From assembly GCF_034661175.1 (NCBI RefSeq), contig NZ_CP141058.1:3906001-3970000 (forward strand): a stretch of DNA of 64,000 nt. Direction: 5' to 3'. This document shows positions 18,142 through 26,849 of the stretch, in pieces (the stretch's first letter is position 1; each line of letters starts with the position of its first letter). Source of the DNA: Nocardioides renjunii (GTDB taxonomy: Bacteria > Actinomycetota > Actinomycetes > Propionibacteriales > Nocardioidaceae). The notes beneath the pieces were generated by a model. The model searched no databases. It saw nothing but the letters and a program-made list of their open reading frames with translations, and had not been told where the DNA came from. Both the position numbers and the translations under genes were made by a program.

Positions 18142-19655
18142 TCGAGGTCTCCGTCGATGCGGCGGCGCAGCCCCCACGGGTTGTCGTCGCGCACGGCCTC
18201 GGGCTGGAGCGCGGCCGGGACGTCCTGGTAGGCGACCGGGCGCTGGAAGCGCTCGATGGCGAGGCTGCCGACGCTCGTGGTGCGGCTGTCGGAGGTGGCG
18301 GGGTAGGGCCCGCCGTGGACCATCGCGTGCCCGACCTCCACACCGGTCGGCCAGCCGTTGAAGAGGATCCGGCCCGCCCTGAGCTCGAGCACCGGCAGCA
18401 GCGCGGCGGCTGCGTCGGCGTCGGCGGAGCTGGCCGGGTCGGCGTGGACGGTCGCGGTGAGCTGGCCCTCGAGCTGCTCGAGGCGCGGCAGCAGGTCGGC
18501 CACGTCGTCGTAGCGCACGACGACGCCGGAGGCACCGAACACCTCGTCGGTCACGGTGCTGTCGTCGAGTGCGAGCAGCTCGGCGGGCGCCTCGTAGACC
18601 ACGGGCGCGGGCGCGTGGTCGCCGGTGGCGGAGCCCTCGCCGACGACGCGGATGCCCTCGGTGCCGCGGAGGCTGGCGGTGCCGCTGGCGTACGCCTCGG
18701 CGATGCCGGGCGTGAGCATCGGCTGGCCGGCGGCGTCCGTGACGGCCCGGCCGGCGGCCCGGAGGAAGGCGTCGCCCTGCTCGCCGCTCGGCAGGAAGAG
18801 CAGGCCGGGATTGGTGCAGAACTGGCCGGCGCCCAGCGTCAGGCTGCCGACGTAGGCCGTCGCGAGCGCGTCGACGTCGCCGTCGAGCGCCCCGGGCAGC
18901 ACCACCACGGGGTTGATCGAGGACATCTCGGCGTAGACCGGGATCGGCACCTCGCGGCCGGCGGCGGCCCGGACGAGGGCGAGGCCGCCGCCGCGGGAGC
19001 CGGTGAACCCGACCGCGGTGATCCGCGGGTCGACGACGAGCTCCTGGCCCGTCTCGATGCCGCCGAGGACGAAGGAGAAGACCCCGGCGGGCAGCCCGGA
19101 CGCCTGCACCGCGCGAGTGATGGCGCGGGCGACGAGCGTGCCGGTGACGGGGTGGGCGGGGTGGCCCTTGACGACGACCGGGCAGCCGGCCGCCAGCGCC
19201 GAGGCGGTGTCGCCCCCGGCGGTGGAGAACGCGAGCGGGAAGTTGCTGGCACCGAAGACGGCGACCGGCCCGAGCGGCACCATCCGCTGGCGGATGTCGG
19301 CCCGCGGCAGCGGCGCACGGTCCGGCAGCGCCGGGTCGATGCGGACGCCCAGGTGGTCACCGGACCGGACGACGCCGGCGAACATCCGCAGCTGTCCCGT
19401 CGTACGCCCCACCTCCCCGGTGATGCGGCCCTCGGGCAGTCCGCTCTCCCGCACGGCCTCGACGATGATCGCGTCCTGGTCGGCCTCGATCTCGCCGGCC
19501 ACCGCCTCGAGGAAGGCACCGCGCTCGGCGGGCGAGGTGGCGCGATAGGCGGCGAACGCCTCGACGGCTGCCGCGGTCGCGGCGGCGACGTCGGGCTGCT
19601 CGGAGTCGGCGCCGGCGATGACGGAGGTCGCGGCGATCGTCTGGCTGTCGGACAT
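18138..19655 (-). CDS. 2,5-dioxovalerate (ketoglutarate semialdehyde) dehydrogenase, NADP-type ALDH
   Basis: A 505-residue aldehyde dehydrogenase. The nucleotide-binding part has [18 protein letters not shown], the general-base Glu lies in [12 protein letters not shown], and the nucleophile Cys in [14 protein letters not shown]. This FCTNPGL variant is characteristic of alpha-ketoglutarate semialdehyde dehydrogenases. It oxidises 2,5-dioxopentanoate, the product of KdgD, to 2-oxoglutarate, which enters the TCA cycle. ATG 19655 follows a GAGAGGA ribosome site. It lies between kdgD and gudD in the same operon. Confidence 0.9.
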   Translation of the reverse strand: MSDSQTIAATSVIAGADSEQPDVAAATAAAVEAFAAYRATSPAERGAFLEAVAGEIEADQDAIIVEAVRESGLPEGRITGEVGRTTGQLRMFAGVVRSGDHLGVRIDPALPDRAPLPRADIRQRMVPLGPVAVFGASNFPLAFSTAGGDTASALAAGCPVVVKGHPAHPVTGTLVARAITRAVQASGLPAGVFSFVLGGIETGQELVVDPRITAVGFTGSRGGGLALVRAAAGREVPIPVYAEMSSINPVVVLPGALDGDVDALATAYVGSLTLGAGQFCTNPGLLFLPSGEQGDAFLRAAGRAVTDAAGQPMLTPGIAEAYASGTASLRGTEGIRVVGEGSATGDHAPAPVVYEAPAELLALDDSTVTDEVFGASGVVVRYDDVADLLPRLEQLEGQLTATVHADPASSADADAAAALLPVLELRAGRILFNGWPTGVEVGHAMVHGGPYPATSDSRTTSVGSLAIERFQRPVAYQDVPAALQPEAVRDDNPWGLRRRIDGDLE

Positions 19656-19674
19656 GGGGTCCTCTCGGTAGCTG

Positions 19675-19707
19675 TGCTGCTCGTGCTGCTCGTGCTGCTC
19701 GTGCTCG
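19675..19707. repeat. 9-bp tandem repeat between kdgD and aldH
   Basis: The unit TGCTGCTCG is repeated three times plus a partial copy, directly upstream of the aldH ribosome site (aldH is on the minus strand). It fills most of the 64-base spacer between kdgD and aldH, so slippage here would change the spacing between the two genes. Confidence 0.7.
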
Positions 19708-19719
19708 TGGTGCGGCGGG

Positions 19720-20646
19720 TCAGGCGTTCGAGCCTGCCACCTTGTCGACGAGCGTCTGGAGCTCGTCGCGCTCGGCCTCGAGCAGGTCCGACAGCGGCGG
19801 GCGCACCGGACCGGCCGGACGTCCCACGGCGGCCAGGCCGGCCTTGACGATGGACACCGCGTAGCCGGACTCGCGGTCGCGGATCTTGGTGTAGGGGATG
19901 ACGAAGTCGTTGAGCATCGCGTAGACCGTCGCCTGGTCCTGGCGACGGACGGCGGAGTAGAAGTCGAGCGCGAACTGCGGCACGAAGTTGAAGATCGCCG
20001 AGCTGTAGGTGGTCACCCCGAGCTGCAGCAGCGGCAGCGCGAAGACCTCCGCGGTGGGCAGGCCGCCGACGTAGACGAGCCGGTCGCCGAGCTGGGCGTA
20101 GGTGCGGGTCATCTGCTCGATCGAGCCGACGCCGTCCTTGAAGCCGACGAGGTTGCCGTTGCGCTGGCACGCCTGCTCGAGTGCGTCGGTGCCGAGCACC
20201 GCGTTGGCGCGCGAGTAGTAGATGACCCCGAGGCCGGTCGCGGCGCACACGGCGCTGACGTGCTCGACCAGCCCGCGCTGGCCCGCCTCGGTGAGGTAGG
20301 GCGGCATGAGCAGGATCCCGTCCGCACCGGCCTCCTCGGCCGCCCGGACCTGGGCCACCGCGTTGACCGTCGAGCCGGTGGCGGGTGCCAGCACGGGCAC
20401 CTTCCCGCCGGCGCCGGCGATGGCGCTGCGGACGACCCGGTCGGTCTCCTCGGGGGTGAGCGAGAAGCCCTCGCCGGTCCCGCCGGCGGCGAACAGCCCG
20501 GCCACCGGGTAGCCGCTGAGCCACTCGAGGTGCTCGCGGTAGGCGGGCTCGTCGAACTGCAGGTCGGCGTCGAAGTGGGTCACCGGGAACGACAGCAGGC
20601 CGCTCCCCAGGGTCTCGACGAGCTCGGTGGGGCTGTACTTCGTCAC
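19720..20646 (-). CDS. kdgD: 5-dehydro-4-deoxyglucarate dehydratase
   Basis: A 308-residue DapA-superfamily (beta/alpha)8 enzyme that dehydrates and decarboxylates 5-dehydro-4-deoxy-D-glucarate to 2,5-dioxopentanoate. The Schiff-base lysine is in [15 protein letters not shown], the carboxylate-binding loop is [15 protein letters not shown], and the catalytic Tyr precedes SRANAVLG. The N-terminus [20 protein letters not shown] is characteristic of KdgD rather than DapA. It is the first gene of the aldarate operon. A motif shared with the lysR-tctC intergenic region lies about 85 bases upstream. Confidence 0.92.
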   Translation of the reverse strand: MTKYSPTELVETLGSGLLSFPVTHFDADLQFDEPAYREHLEWLSGYPVAGLFAAGGTGEGFSLTPEETDRVVRSAIAGAGGKVPVLAPATGSTVNAVAQVRAAEEAGADGILLMPPYLTEAGQRGLVEHVSAVCAATGLGVIYYSRANAVLGTDALEQACQRNGNLVGFKDGVGSIEQMTRTYAQLGDRLVYVGGLPTAEVFALPLLQLGVTTYSSAIFNFVPQFALDFYSAVRRQDQATVYAMLNDFVIPYTKIRDRESGYAVSIVKAGLAAVGRPAGPVRPPLSDLLEAERDELQTLVDKVAGSNA

Positions 20647-20717
20647 GCTGCGTCCTTCAGTCCGAGGCCGGTGGTCCCGCCACTGGTGTGGCGCTGCTCA
20701 CCAACCTAGGAACGAGC

Positions 20718-20746
20718 GACGATGCCTGTCCAAGCCCGTTTCTGAA
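20718..20746 (+). promoter_or_regulatory. Putative LysR-type regulator site upstream of kdgD
   Basis: The 29-base stretch beginning GACGATGCCTGTCCAAGCCC matches, at 25 of 29 positions, the reverse complement of 27802-27830 in the lysR-tctC intergenic region. It lies in the divergent space between kdgD (start 20646) and an SDR gene (start 20801). Shared core: GTCCAAGCCCG at 20728-20738. Assignment to the LysR protein encoded at 26850-27764 is inference. Confidence 0.6.
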
Positions 20747-20800
20747 TCCCGTGATGCGTCGACGGCATCATGCCTCGGGCCGCTCGATAGGTTGCGCCCC

Positions 20801-21616
20801 ATGACCTCCGACGTCCTCCTCGTCGGCGCCGGCGACCTCGGTGCCGCCGTGGGCCTCCGGCTCGCCGACCTCGGCCACGACGTGCTCGCACTGCGTCGCG
20901 ACGCCGCCAAGGTGCCGGCGCCGCTCGTCGGCCGGTCGGTCGACCTGACGGCCGGCGCGCCGGACCTGTCCGACGTACGCCCCCGCTTCGTGGTCGTGGC
21001 GCTGACCGCGCGGCCGCGCACCGAGGAGTCCTACCGCGCGACGTACGTCGACGGGATGGCGCGCGCGCTCGACGCGCTGCCGGTCGTCCCCGAGCGGGCG
21101 GTGCTGGTGTCCTCGACCGCCGTCCACGGCAGCCGCGACCAGCCGCCGCTGGAAGACGAGACCGCGCCGACCACGCCGGCGGACGGGCCCGGCCGGATGC
21201 TGGTGGCGGCCGAGGTGGCGTTCCACGAGCGGGTCCCGGGCGGGACGGTCCTGCGGCTCTCCGGCCTCTACGGCGGCAGCAGCACCCGGCTCGTCGACCA
21301 GGTGCGCGAGGGTCGCGTCGAGGACCCGCACCGCTGGACCAACCGCATCCACCGCGGCGACGCGGCGGCCGCGGTCGTCCACCTCCTGACGATGGCGGGG
21401 CAGCCGGACCGGCTCTACCTCGGCACCGACGACGAGCCGGCGCAGCTGGGCGACGTCGCGGCCTTCCTCGCGCAGCGGCTCGGCGCGCCGGCTCCCCCGC
21501 CTGCCGACCCGGCCCGCGGTCACGGCAAGCGGCTGTCCAACGCCCGGCTCCGCGCAACGGGCTGGGCGCCGGCACTGCCGACCTACCGCGAGGGGTACGC
21601 CGCGGTCGGGGCCTAG
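20801..21616 (+). CDS. NAD(P)-dependent epimerase-like SDR protein (YeeZ type)
   Basis: A 271-residue Rossmann-fold protein. The N-terminal dinucleotide motif reads VLLVGAGDLGAAVGLRLADLG. A strand ending VLVSSTAVHGSRD follows, which resembles the SSTSVYG block of extended SDRs such as YeeZ, and then LRLSGLYGGS. The classical YxxxK is not evident, so catalysis is uncertain. Substrate unknown. It is divergent from kdgD. Its TAG stop (21614-21616) is interleaved with the stop codon of the convergent flavoprotein gene. Confidence 0.72.
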   Translation: MTSDVLLVGAGDLGAAVGLRLADLGHDVLALRRDAAKVPAPLVGRSVDLTAGAPDLSDVRPRFVVVALTARPRTEESYRATYVDGMARALDALPVVPERAVLVSSTAVHGSRDQPPLEDETAPTTPADGPGRMLVAAEVAFHERVPGGTVLRLSGLYGGSSTRLVDQVREGRVEDPHRWTNRIHRGDAAAAVVHLLTMAGQPDRLYLGTDDEPAQLGDVAAFLAQRLGAPAPPPADPARGHGKRLSNARLRATGWAPALPTYREGYAAVGA

Positions 21617-23022
21617 CCGGCGGGCCCGGACAGCCCGGACAGCCCGGACAGGCCGGACAGCTCCGCGAGCCTCGCCAGGCCCGGCCCGGTGCTGGCCGCG
21701 ATCCGCTCCCGGACGTGGTCGAGGGCCGGCGTCGACGGGTGGTCCGGCGGCACCCGGGCCGGGTTGAGCGTGACCCGGCTGGCCCACGCGGCGATGTCCG
21801 GCTCCGCGGAGAACGACGTCGAGGCGCGCGTACCGAGGACGTTCATCGCCGCCCACTGGGCCAGCGTGTTGCCGTAGTGCGACGGCGGGCAGAGCCGGTT
21901 CTTCTCGTCGTCGTCGGTGCGGGTCGCCTCGACGTAGCCGGTCACGGCCGCGCCGAAGCACGGGAAGCCCGCACGGACCGGCTGCAGCGTGATGTCCCCG
22001 GGTCGCCACACCGGCACCAGCGGCGGGTTCTTCAGCCCGTCCGCCGCACAGTGCACGACGACCGCGTCGTCGGCGACCCGCACGGTCGAGCCGTCGGTGA
22101 AGGTCAGACGGCCGCGGTCGACCGCGCGCAGGTGCCCGCGTCGTACGACGTCCTCGATGCTGCGCAGCAGCTCTAGCTCCCACGTGCCCAGCGTCGGCGC
22201 CTTGGCCATGGTCGGCGTGACCGAGCGGTCGATCCGCATCATCACGCCGGCCCCCTCGAGCCGGAGGAACACCTCGTCCAGGCTCGACGAGGCCGCCGCC
22301 GACTCGAGGATCGCCGCCGGCACGCCCAGGAAGATCTCCGGGTCGGGCTGGATGAGGGCCCGGTCGAGCATCCACGGGTCGCGCGGTCGCACCCAGCAGA
22401 TCGCATTGGGGTCGACGCCGTGCTGCAGCAGCCAGACGCAGGTGTCGGTGGCGGTCTTGCCGGAACCCACGACGACGTACTGGCTCGGCGCGGCCTCGAG
22501 GCGTACGACGTCGTTGGCCGGCACCACGTGCGCGTCCGCGGAGACGGCGAAGGGCGGCGGCACCTCGGCAGGGATGCCGGGCGCCAGGTGGTGGGCGTTG
22601 ACGACGCGGCACCGCTCCGGCACCACGAACCGCTGCCCGGACACCCGCGAGACGACGGTCCGGTCACCGACGTGGTCCGCGCCCGTGAGCAGCTCCACCC
22701 GTCCGGTCTGCCGCAGCCGCTCGACCACCCGGTCGTAGTAGGCCACGATCTCGGGCTGCGACGCGCGCTCCTGCAGGCCCGCCTCGGGGCCGTGCTGCTG
22801 CAGCCGGCCGCCGCCGAGGACCGTCGAGGCCACGCCGTAGAAGGCCGACGCCTGGTGCAGCCGGACGAAGGGGTAGGCCTCGAGCCAGTGGCCGCCCGCA
22901 CCGTGGCGCCGGTCCACGACGGCCACGCGGACGTCGGCGTGGTCGACCAGCGCGTCGGTGAAGGCCATGCCCATGGCACCGGCCCCCACGACGAGGTAGT
23001 CGACGTCGAGCAAGGTCTCCAT
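21613..23022 (-). CDS. FAD-dependent NAD(P)-binding monooxygenase-like protein
   Basis: A 469-residue flavoprotein. The FAD-binding dinucleotide fold is at the N-terminus (DYLVVGAGAMGMAFTDALVD). An aromatic region HWLEAYPFVRLHQASAFYGV follows, and a second nucleotide-binding glycine motif YVVVGSGKTATDTCVWLL lies near residue 190. This layout recalls flavin-containing/Baeyer-Villiger-type monooxygenases. The substrate is unknown. The C-terminus ends in repeated SGL triplets encoded by a tandem CCGGACAGC-like repeat (about 21627-21662). ATG 23022 is preferred to the longer 23058 form. A GTCCAAGCCCG motif lies 30-40 bases upstream of the start. Confidence 0.7.
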   Translation of the reverse strand: METLLDVDYLVVGAGAMGMAFTDALVDHADVRVAVVDRRHGAGGHWLEAYPFVRLHQASAFYGVASTVLGGGRLQQHGPEAGLQERASQPEIVAYYDRVVERLRQTGRVELLTGADHVGDRTVVSRVSGQRFVVPERCRVVNAHHLAPGIPAEVPPPFAVSADAHVVPANDVVRLEAAPSQYVVVGSGKTATDTCVWLLQHGVDPNAICWVRPRDPWMLDRALIQPDPEIFLGVPAAILESAAASSSLDEVFLRLEGAGVMMRIDRSVTPTMAKAPTLGTWELELLRSIEDVVRRGHLRAVDRGRLTFTDGSTVRVADDAVVVHCAADGLKNPPLVPVWRPGDITLQPVRAGFPCFGAAVTGYVEATRTDDDEKNRLCPPSHYGNTLAQWAAMNVLGTRASTSFSAEPDIAAWASRVTLNPARVPPDHPSTPALDHVRERIAASTGPGLARLAELSGLSGLSGLSGPAG

Positions 23023-23052
23023 GGGGTCACCGTCGCACCGGCGGGGCGCCGG

Positions 23053-23063
23053 GTCCAAGCCCG
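23053..23063 (+). promoter_or_regulatory. GTCCAAGCCCG motif copy upstream of flavoprotein gene
   Basis: This 11-base core is identical to the core shared by the kdgD and tctC upstream regions, with flanks CCGG/CCG partly matching. It lies 31-41 bases before the ATG of the flavoprotein gene (minus strand). Function as a binding site of the same regulator is a guess resting on the core match alone. Confidence 0.35.
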
Positions 23064-23088
23064 CCGCGCCCGGTCGGCACTCGACGCG

Positions 23089-24009
23089 TCACATGGTGAC
23101 GGGCTGTCCCCCAGTGACCGCGATGACCTCGCCGGTGATGTAGCTGGACTCGGGCGAGGCGAGGTAGACGAACGCCGTCGCCACCTCGGCGGGCTGGCCG
23201 GCCCGGCCCATCGGGGTCTGCTGGCCGAACGTCTCGACCTTCTCCGGCGGCATGGTCGCCGGGATGAGCGGCGTCCAGATCGGGCCCGGCGCCACCGCGT
23301 TGACCCGGATGCCCTGCTCCGCGACCATCTGCGCCAGGCCGCGGGTGAAGTTCACGATCCCGGCCTTCGTGGTGGCGTAGTCGAGCAGCTCCGGCGACGG
23401 CGAGCTCGACTGCACCGAGGAGGTGTTGATGATGCTGGCCCCGGCCTTCATGTGCGGCAGCGCCATCTTGCACAGCCAGAACATGGCGTAGATGTTGGTG
23501 CGCATCACCCGGTCGAGCTGCTCGGTCGTGATGTCGGCGATGCCGCCGGGCTGCGCCATCTGGTAGGCCGCGTTGTTGACCAGGACGTCGATGCGGCCGA
23601 ACTCCTCGACCGCGCGGTCCACGAGCGCCCGGCAGGCCTCCTCCTCCACGAGGTCGGTCGGGACCAGCACGACCCGACGCCCGGCGTCCTCGACGAGGCG
23701 CGCTGTCTCCTCGGCGTCCTCGTCCTCGCCGTCGAGGTAGGCGATGACCACGTCGGCGCCCTCGCGGGCGAAGGCCAGGGCGACGGCGCGGCCGATGCCG
23801 GAGTCCCCTCCGGTGATGACCGCGACCTGGTCGAGCAGGCGGTCGTGGCCGCGGTAGGTCTCCTCGCCGTGGTCGGGCTTCTCGTCCATCTCACTCGTGA
23901 CCGAGGCCTCGTCACCCGGCTCCGGCAGCTGCTCGCCCTCGGTGTCGGGCTGCTCGTGCACCTGGGTCGGGTCCTGTCGGGTCTGCTCGGACTGTCCCTG
24001 GTCGCTCAT
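23089..24009 (-). CDS. SDR oxidoreductase, YhdF/YghA-like (general-stress type)
   Basis: A 306-residue classical short-chain dehydrogenase with an acidic, Gln/Glu-rich N-terminal extension of about 55 residues. The cofactor motif is AVITGGDSGIGRAVALAF, then NNAAYQM and the active-site Ser in NTSSVQSSSPSPELLDYATTK with Tyr and Lys in YATTK. C-terminal IRVNAVAPGPIWTPL is typical of SDR family members related to B. subtilis YhdF/YhxD and E. coli YghA. It probably reduces a small aldehyde or ketone with NAD(P)H; substrate unknown. ATG 24009 follows a leader with AGGA. Confidence 0.85.
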   Translation of the reverse strand: MSDQGQSEQTRQDPTQVHEQPDTEGEQLPEPGDEASVTSEMDEKPDHGEETYRGHDRLLDQVAVITGGDSGIGRAVALAFAREGADVVIAYLDGEDEDAEETARLVEDAGRRVVLVPTDLVEEEACRALVDRAVEEFGRIDVLVNNAAYQMAQPGGIADITTEQLDRVMRTNIYAMFWLCKMALPHMKAGASIINTSSVQSSSPSPELLDYATTKAGIVNFTRGLAQMVAEQGIRVNAVAPGPIWTPLIPATMPPEKVETFGQQTPMGRAGQPAEVATAFVYLASPESSYITGEVIAVTGGQPVTM

Positions 24010-24105
24010 GGCAGGTCCTTCCTCGTGGTTCGTCGCATCGTCGGGCCGGTCTGGAGACGCCTCCGTACCCGGCATACGACGGTCGATGCGAGGGCACCGG
24101 AGGGC

Positions 24106-24399
24106 ATGGCACCCAAGGACGCAGCCGTCGCCGCGACCGACCGCTGGACCGACCCCGACGGCTTCCGCGCGCCCGCCGGCCTGGTCCACGCCTGGCTGCG
24201 CGGCACCAACCAGACGCTGTGCGGGGTGCCGCTCAGCAAGGCCCGGCTGCACCGGTTCCCGCACGTGCAGTGGGTGGACGCCCAGCCCGCCACCGGGCGC
24301 GACGCCGACGAGGTGCGCGAGGTGTGCCGCCGCTGCGCGGCCGGGATGGGCGAGAAGCGCGACAGCAGGCCGTGGACCCGGACCAACCCGCGCCCCTGA
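24106..24399 (+). CDS. Small actinobacterial protein with CxxC, unknown
   Basis: A 97-residue basic protein, not recognised as a named family. It is Trp- and His-containing (VHAWLRGTNQTLCGVPL) and carries a VCRRCAAG motif near residue 80 that, with the earlier Cys in TLCGV, could bind zinc. It is divergent from the SDR gene, with about 95 bases between starts. It begins at ATG 24106 after a GAGGG sequence. Function unknown. Confidence 0.55.
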   Translation: MAPKDAAVAATDRWTDPDGFRAPAGLVHAWLRGTNQTLCGVPLSKARLHRFPHVQWVDAQPATGRDADEVREVCRRCAAGMGEKRDSRPWTRTNPRP

Positions 24400-24436
24400 G
24401 GCACGACCCGCACCACCGACCGGCCACACTTCCCCC

Positions 24437-24913
24437 GTGGACGTGACCATCACCCGCGCCGACTTCGCTGACCCCCGGCTCGGCGCCTTCCTCCAGGCCC
24501 ACCTCGACGACATGGAGCCCACGGCACCGCCGGAGAGCCGGCACGCGCTCGACCTGCGCGCGCTGCAGGCGGAGCACGTACGCCTCTGGGTGGCCGCCGT
24601 CCCCGACGTCGAGGGCGTCGCCGGCACGGCGGCACTGGCGGGGCTCGACGAGCGGCACGAGGAGCTCAAGAGCATGCGGACGGACCCCCGCCTCCGCGGC
24701 CGCGGGATCGCCTCGGCGCTGCTCGCCCACGTCCTGGACGACGCTAGGTCGCGCGGGGTCGAGCGGGTCTCGCTCGAGACGGGCAGCATGGCGTTCTTCG
24801 AGGCGGCGCGGACCTTCTACGCGCGGGCGGGCTTCGAGCCCTGCCCGCCGTTCGGGTCCTACGTCGAGGACCCGATGAGCACCTTCATGACGCTCGCGCT
24901 CACTGCGCGCTGA
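24437..24913 (+). CDS. GNAT-family N-acetyltransferase
   Basis: A 158-residue acetyltransferase. The acetyl-CoA pyrophosphate loop is seen as DPRLRGRGIASALLAHVLDD (Q/RxxGxG/A type), preceded by a conserved beta strand with LKSMRTD and followed by LETGSMAFFEAARTFYARAG. The acceptor is unknown. The GTG at 24437 is the only start that keeps the N-terminal strand. It ends 10 bases before the convergent histidine kinase stop. Confidence 0.82.
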   Translation: MDVTITRADFADPRLGAFLQAHLDDMEPTAPPESRHALDLRALQAEHVRLWVAAVPDVEGVAGTAALAGLDERHEELKSMRTDPRLRGRGIASALLAHVLDDARSRGVERVSLETGSMAFFEAARTFYARAGFEPCPPFGSYVEDPMSTFMTLALTAR

Positions 24914-24922
24914 CGCTCGCGC

Positions 24923-26749
24923 TCAGTCCGCGCTGACGACGTCCTCGGCGAGGACGCCGGTGTACGCCGGCAGCGTGACCGTGGCCGTCGTCCCACGGCC
25001 TCGCTCGGAGTCGAGCCCGACGGTGCCGCCGTGCCGGTTGACGATCCGGGCCACGATCGCCAGGCCGAGCCCGGTGCCGGGCCGGGTCAGGGCGGCCGGG
25101 TTGGTGGAGCGGAAGAACTCGCGGAAGAGCTGCTCCTGGTCGGAGGCGGAGATCCCGATGCCGGTGTCGGTGACGGTGGTGACGACGTCCGCGCCGTGGC
25201 TCGCGATGCGGACGACGACCCGGCCGCCGGGGTCGGTGTACTTGATGGCGTTGGTCATCAGGTTGGTCAGCAGCCGGTGCAGCTCGTCGGGCTGGCCGGC
25301 CACCATGGCCGGCGCCTCGGGCAGGTCGGCCTCGACCGTGACCGACCCCGCGTCGGCGCCGGCGCGGCACTCGTCGATCACGTCGTGCACCACCCGGCGC
25401 AGGTCGACCGCCACCGGGTCGAACTCGCGCCGTGGGTCGGAGACCTGGGCCATGGTGAGCATGTCCTCGATGACGGCGCGCATCCGCACCGCACCGCGGG
25501 TGGCGGCCTCCACCGACCGCCGGGCGTCGGGGTCCAGGCTCGCCATGTCGAGCAGCTCGAGGTTGGCGCTCATCGAGAAGAGGGGGTTGCGCAGCTCGTG
25601 ACCGAGGGTGTTGACCACCTCGACGCGATAGCTGTCGAGGCGGCGCAGCCGGTCGATGACCGCGCGCTCGAGCTCGAGCTGCCGGGCGTTGGCGACGGCG
25701 AGCCCGAGGTCGCGGCCGATGTCGAGCGCGGCGTCGCGCTCGAGGTCCGTCCACGGCCGGGCGTCCGGGGCGCGGGTGAGCACGAGGAATCCGAGGCACG
25801 CGGGACCGACGCCGAGGGGGACGAAGAGGACCGAGCCGAGGCCGATCCGGTCGAGGAACTGCACGAGCCGCTCGGCGTCCTCGGGCGGCAGTCCCGGCTG
25901 GTCGCGGTTGGCGGACGAGAACGGCGCGACGTACTGGTCGGCCCAGTAGCGGTGCGCCAGCCCCACCACGACGTCGTCGATCTCGGAGAAGGGCGGCGCG
26001 ATGTCGCTGTCGCGGGAGTAGAACGTCGTCGAGGTGCCGCTGCCGTGCTCGTCGAAGGCCGTCAGCCACATGCCGATGGCGTCGAAGCACGACACCAGCG
26101 TCGCGCGGCAGGCCTCGAGGACGAGGTCGAGCGTCGGCTCGATCAGCGCCTGCCGGACGATCGCGCGGGCCTCGGTGGCCATGCGCACCCGCTCGTGCAG
26201 GTCCTCGCGCTCGAGGGCGAGCAGGATCAGCGTGCGGGCGACGCCGGCGTAGCGGGTGAGGACCTCGAGCTTCTCCGGCCCCGGCAGGCGGCCGTCGCGC
26301 GGGCTGTCCACGCCAAGCACGCCGCGCAGCTCGCCCTGGTCGTCGTGGAGGGGGGCGAAGAGCCAGTCCAGCGGGTGCCACGCGTCCTCACCCTCGAGCG
26401 GGGTGATGTCGGGGATGTGGCTGTAGTCGAGCACCTCGTCGCCGACGCGGTCGTGCGGCACGAAGCGCCAGGCGCCCCAGTCGTCGGAGCGGGCGAGCTC
26501 ACGCTCGATGGCCCAGGTCGGCGTCGTGGAGCCGATGAAGCCGTCGGCGACGCTGGCCGCGGCGACCACCTGGAAGACCCCGTCGCGGCGCAGGAGGACC
26601 GCCGACTGCTCGAAGCCGGCCAGCGTCGCCACGCCCTCGACGAGCACCTGCAGGTGCTGCCGGGTCTGGTCGTCGGCCCACGGGGCGAGCGCCGCGGGAC
26701 CGTCCGCGCTGGGCTCGCCGGTGCGGCCGGCGTCTGGTTCGTCGTGCAT
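24923..26749 (-). CDS. GAF-domain sensor histidine kinase (orphan)
   Basis: A 608-residue soluble kinase with no membrane segment. Two GAF-like regions (about residues 20-175 and 190-350) precede a HisKA domain, with the phospho-accepting His in TLGHELRNPLFSMS, and a HATPase domain. N box: LLTNLMTNAIKYT. G1: VTDTGIGIS. G2: RPGTGLGLAIVARI. It senses a cytosolic signal and would phosphorylate a response regulator, but none is encoded next to it. ATG 26749 has a GGAGAGGGG ribosome site; longer in-frame starts (TTG 26821) are less likely. Confidence 0.85.
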   Translation of the reverse strand: MHDEPDAGRTGEPSADGPAALAPWADDQTRQHLQVLVEGVATLAGFEQSAVLLRRDGVFQVVAAASVADGFIGSTTPTWAIERELARSDDWGAWRFVPHDRVGDEVLDYSHIPDITPLEGEDAWHPLDWLFAPLHDDQGELRGVLGVDSPRDGRLPGPEKLEVLTRYAGVARTLILLALEREDLHERVRMATEARAIVRQALIEPTLDLVLEACRATLVSCFDAIGMWLTAFDEHGSGTSTTFYSRDSDIAPPFSEIDDVVVGLAHRYWADQYVAPFSSANRDQPGLPPEDAERLVQFLDRIGLGSVLFVPLGVGPACLGFLVLTRAPDARPWTDLERDAALDIGRDLGLAVANARQLELERAVIDRLRRLDSYRVEVVNTLGHELRNPLFSMSANLELLDMASLDPDARRSVEAATRGAVRMRAVIEDMLTMAQVSDPRREFDPVAVDLRRVVHDVIDECRAGADAGSVTVEADLPEAPAMVAGQPDELHRLLTNLMTNAIKYTDPGGRVVVRIASHGADVVTTVTDTGIGISASDQEQLFREFFRSTNPAALTRPGTGLGLAIVARIVNRHGGTVGLDSERGRGTTATVTLPAYTGVLAEDVVSAD

Positions 26750-26849
26750 CGCACCCCTCTCCGGGGTCGATTCCACCACGTCGGCGGTCACCGCAGGGGT
26801 GGTTCGCCGCAGGACGCGCAAGGAAGCCTTGACACCGCGCCGCGCGCGC

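Noticed and set aside
20706..20720. AGGAACGAGCGACG near the kdgD promoter as another copy of the dispersed element
   Set aside because: Only the loop-like word is shared; flanks and stem are missing.
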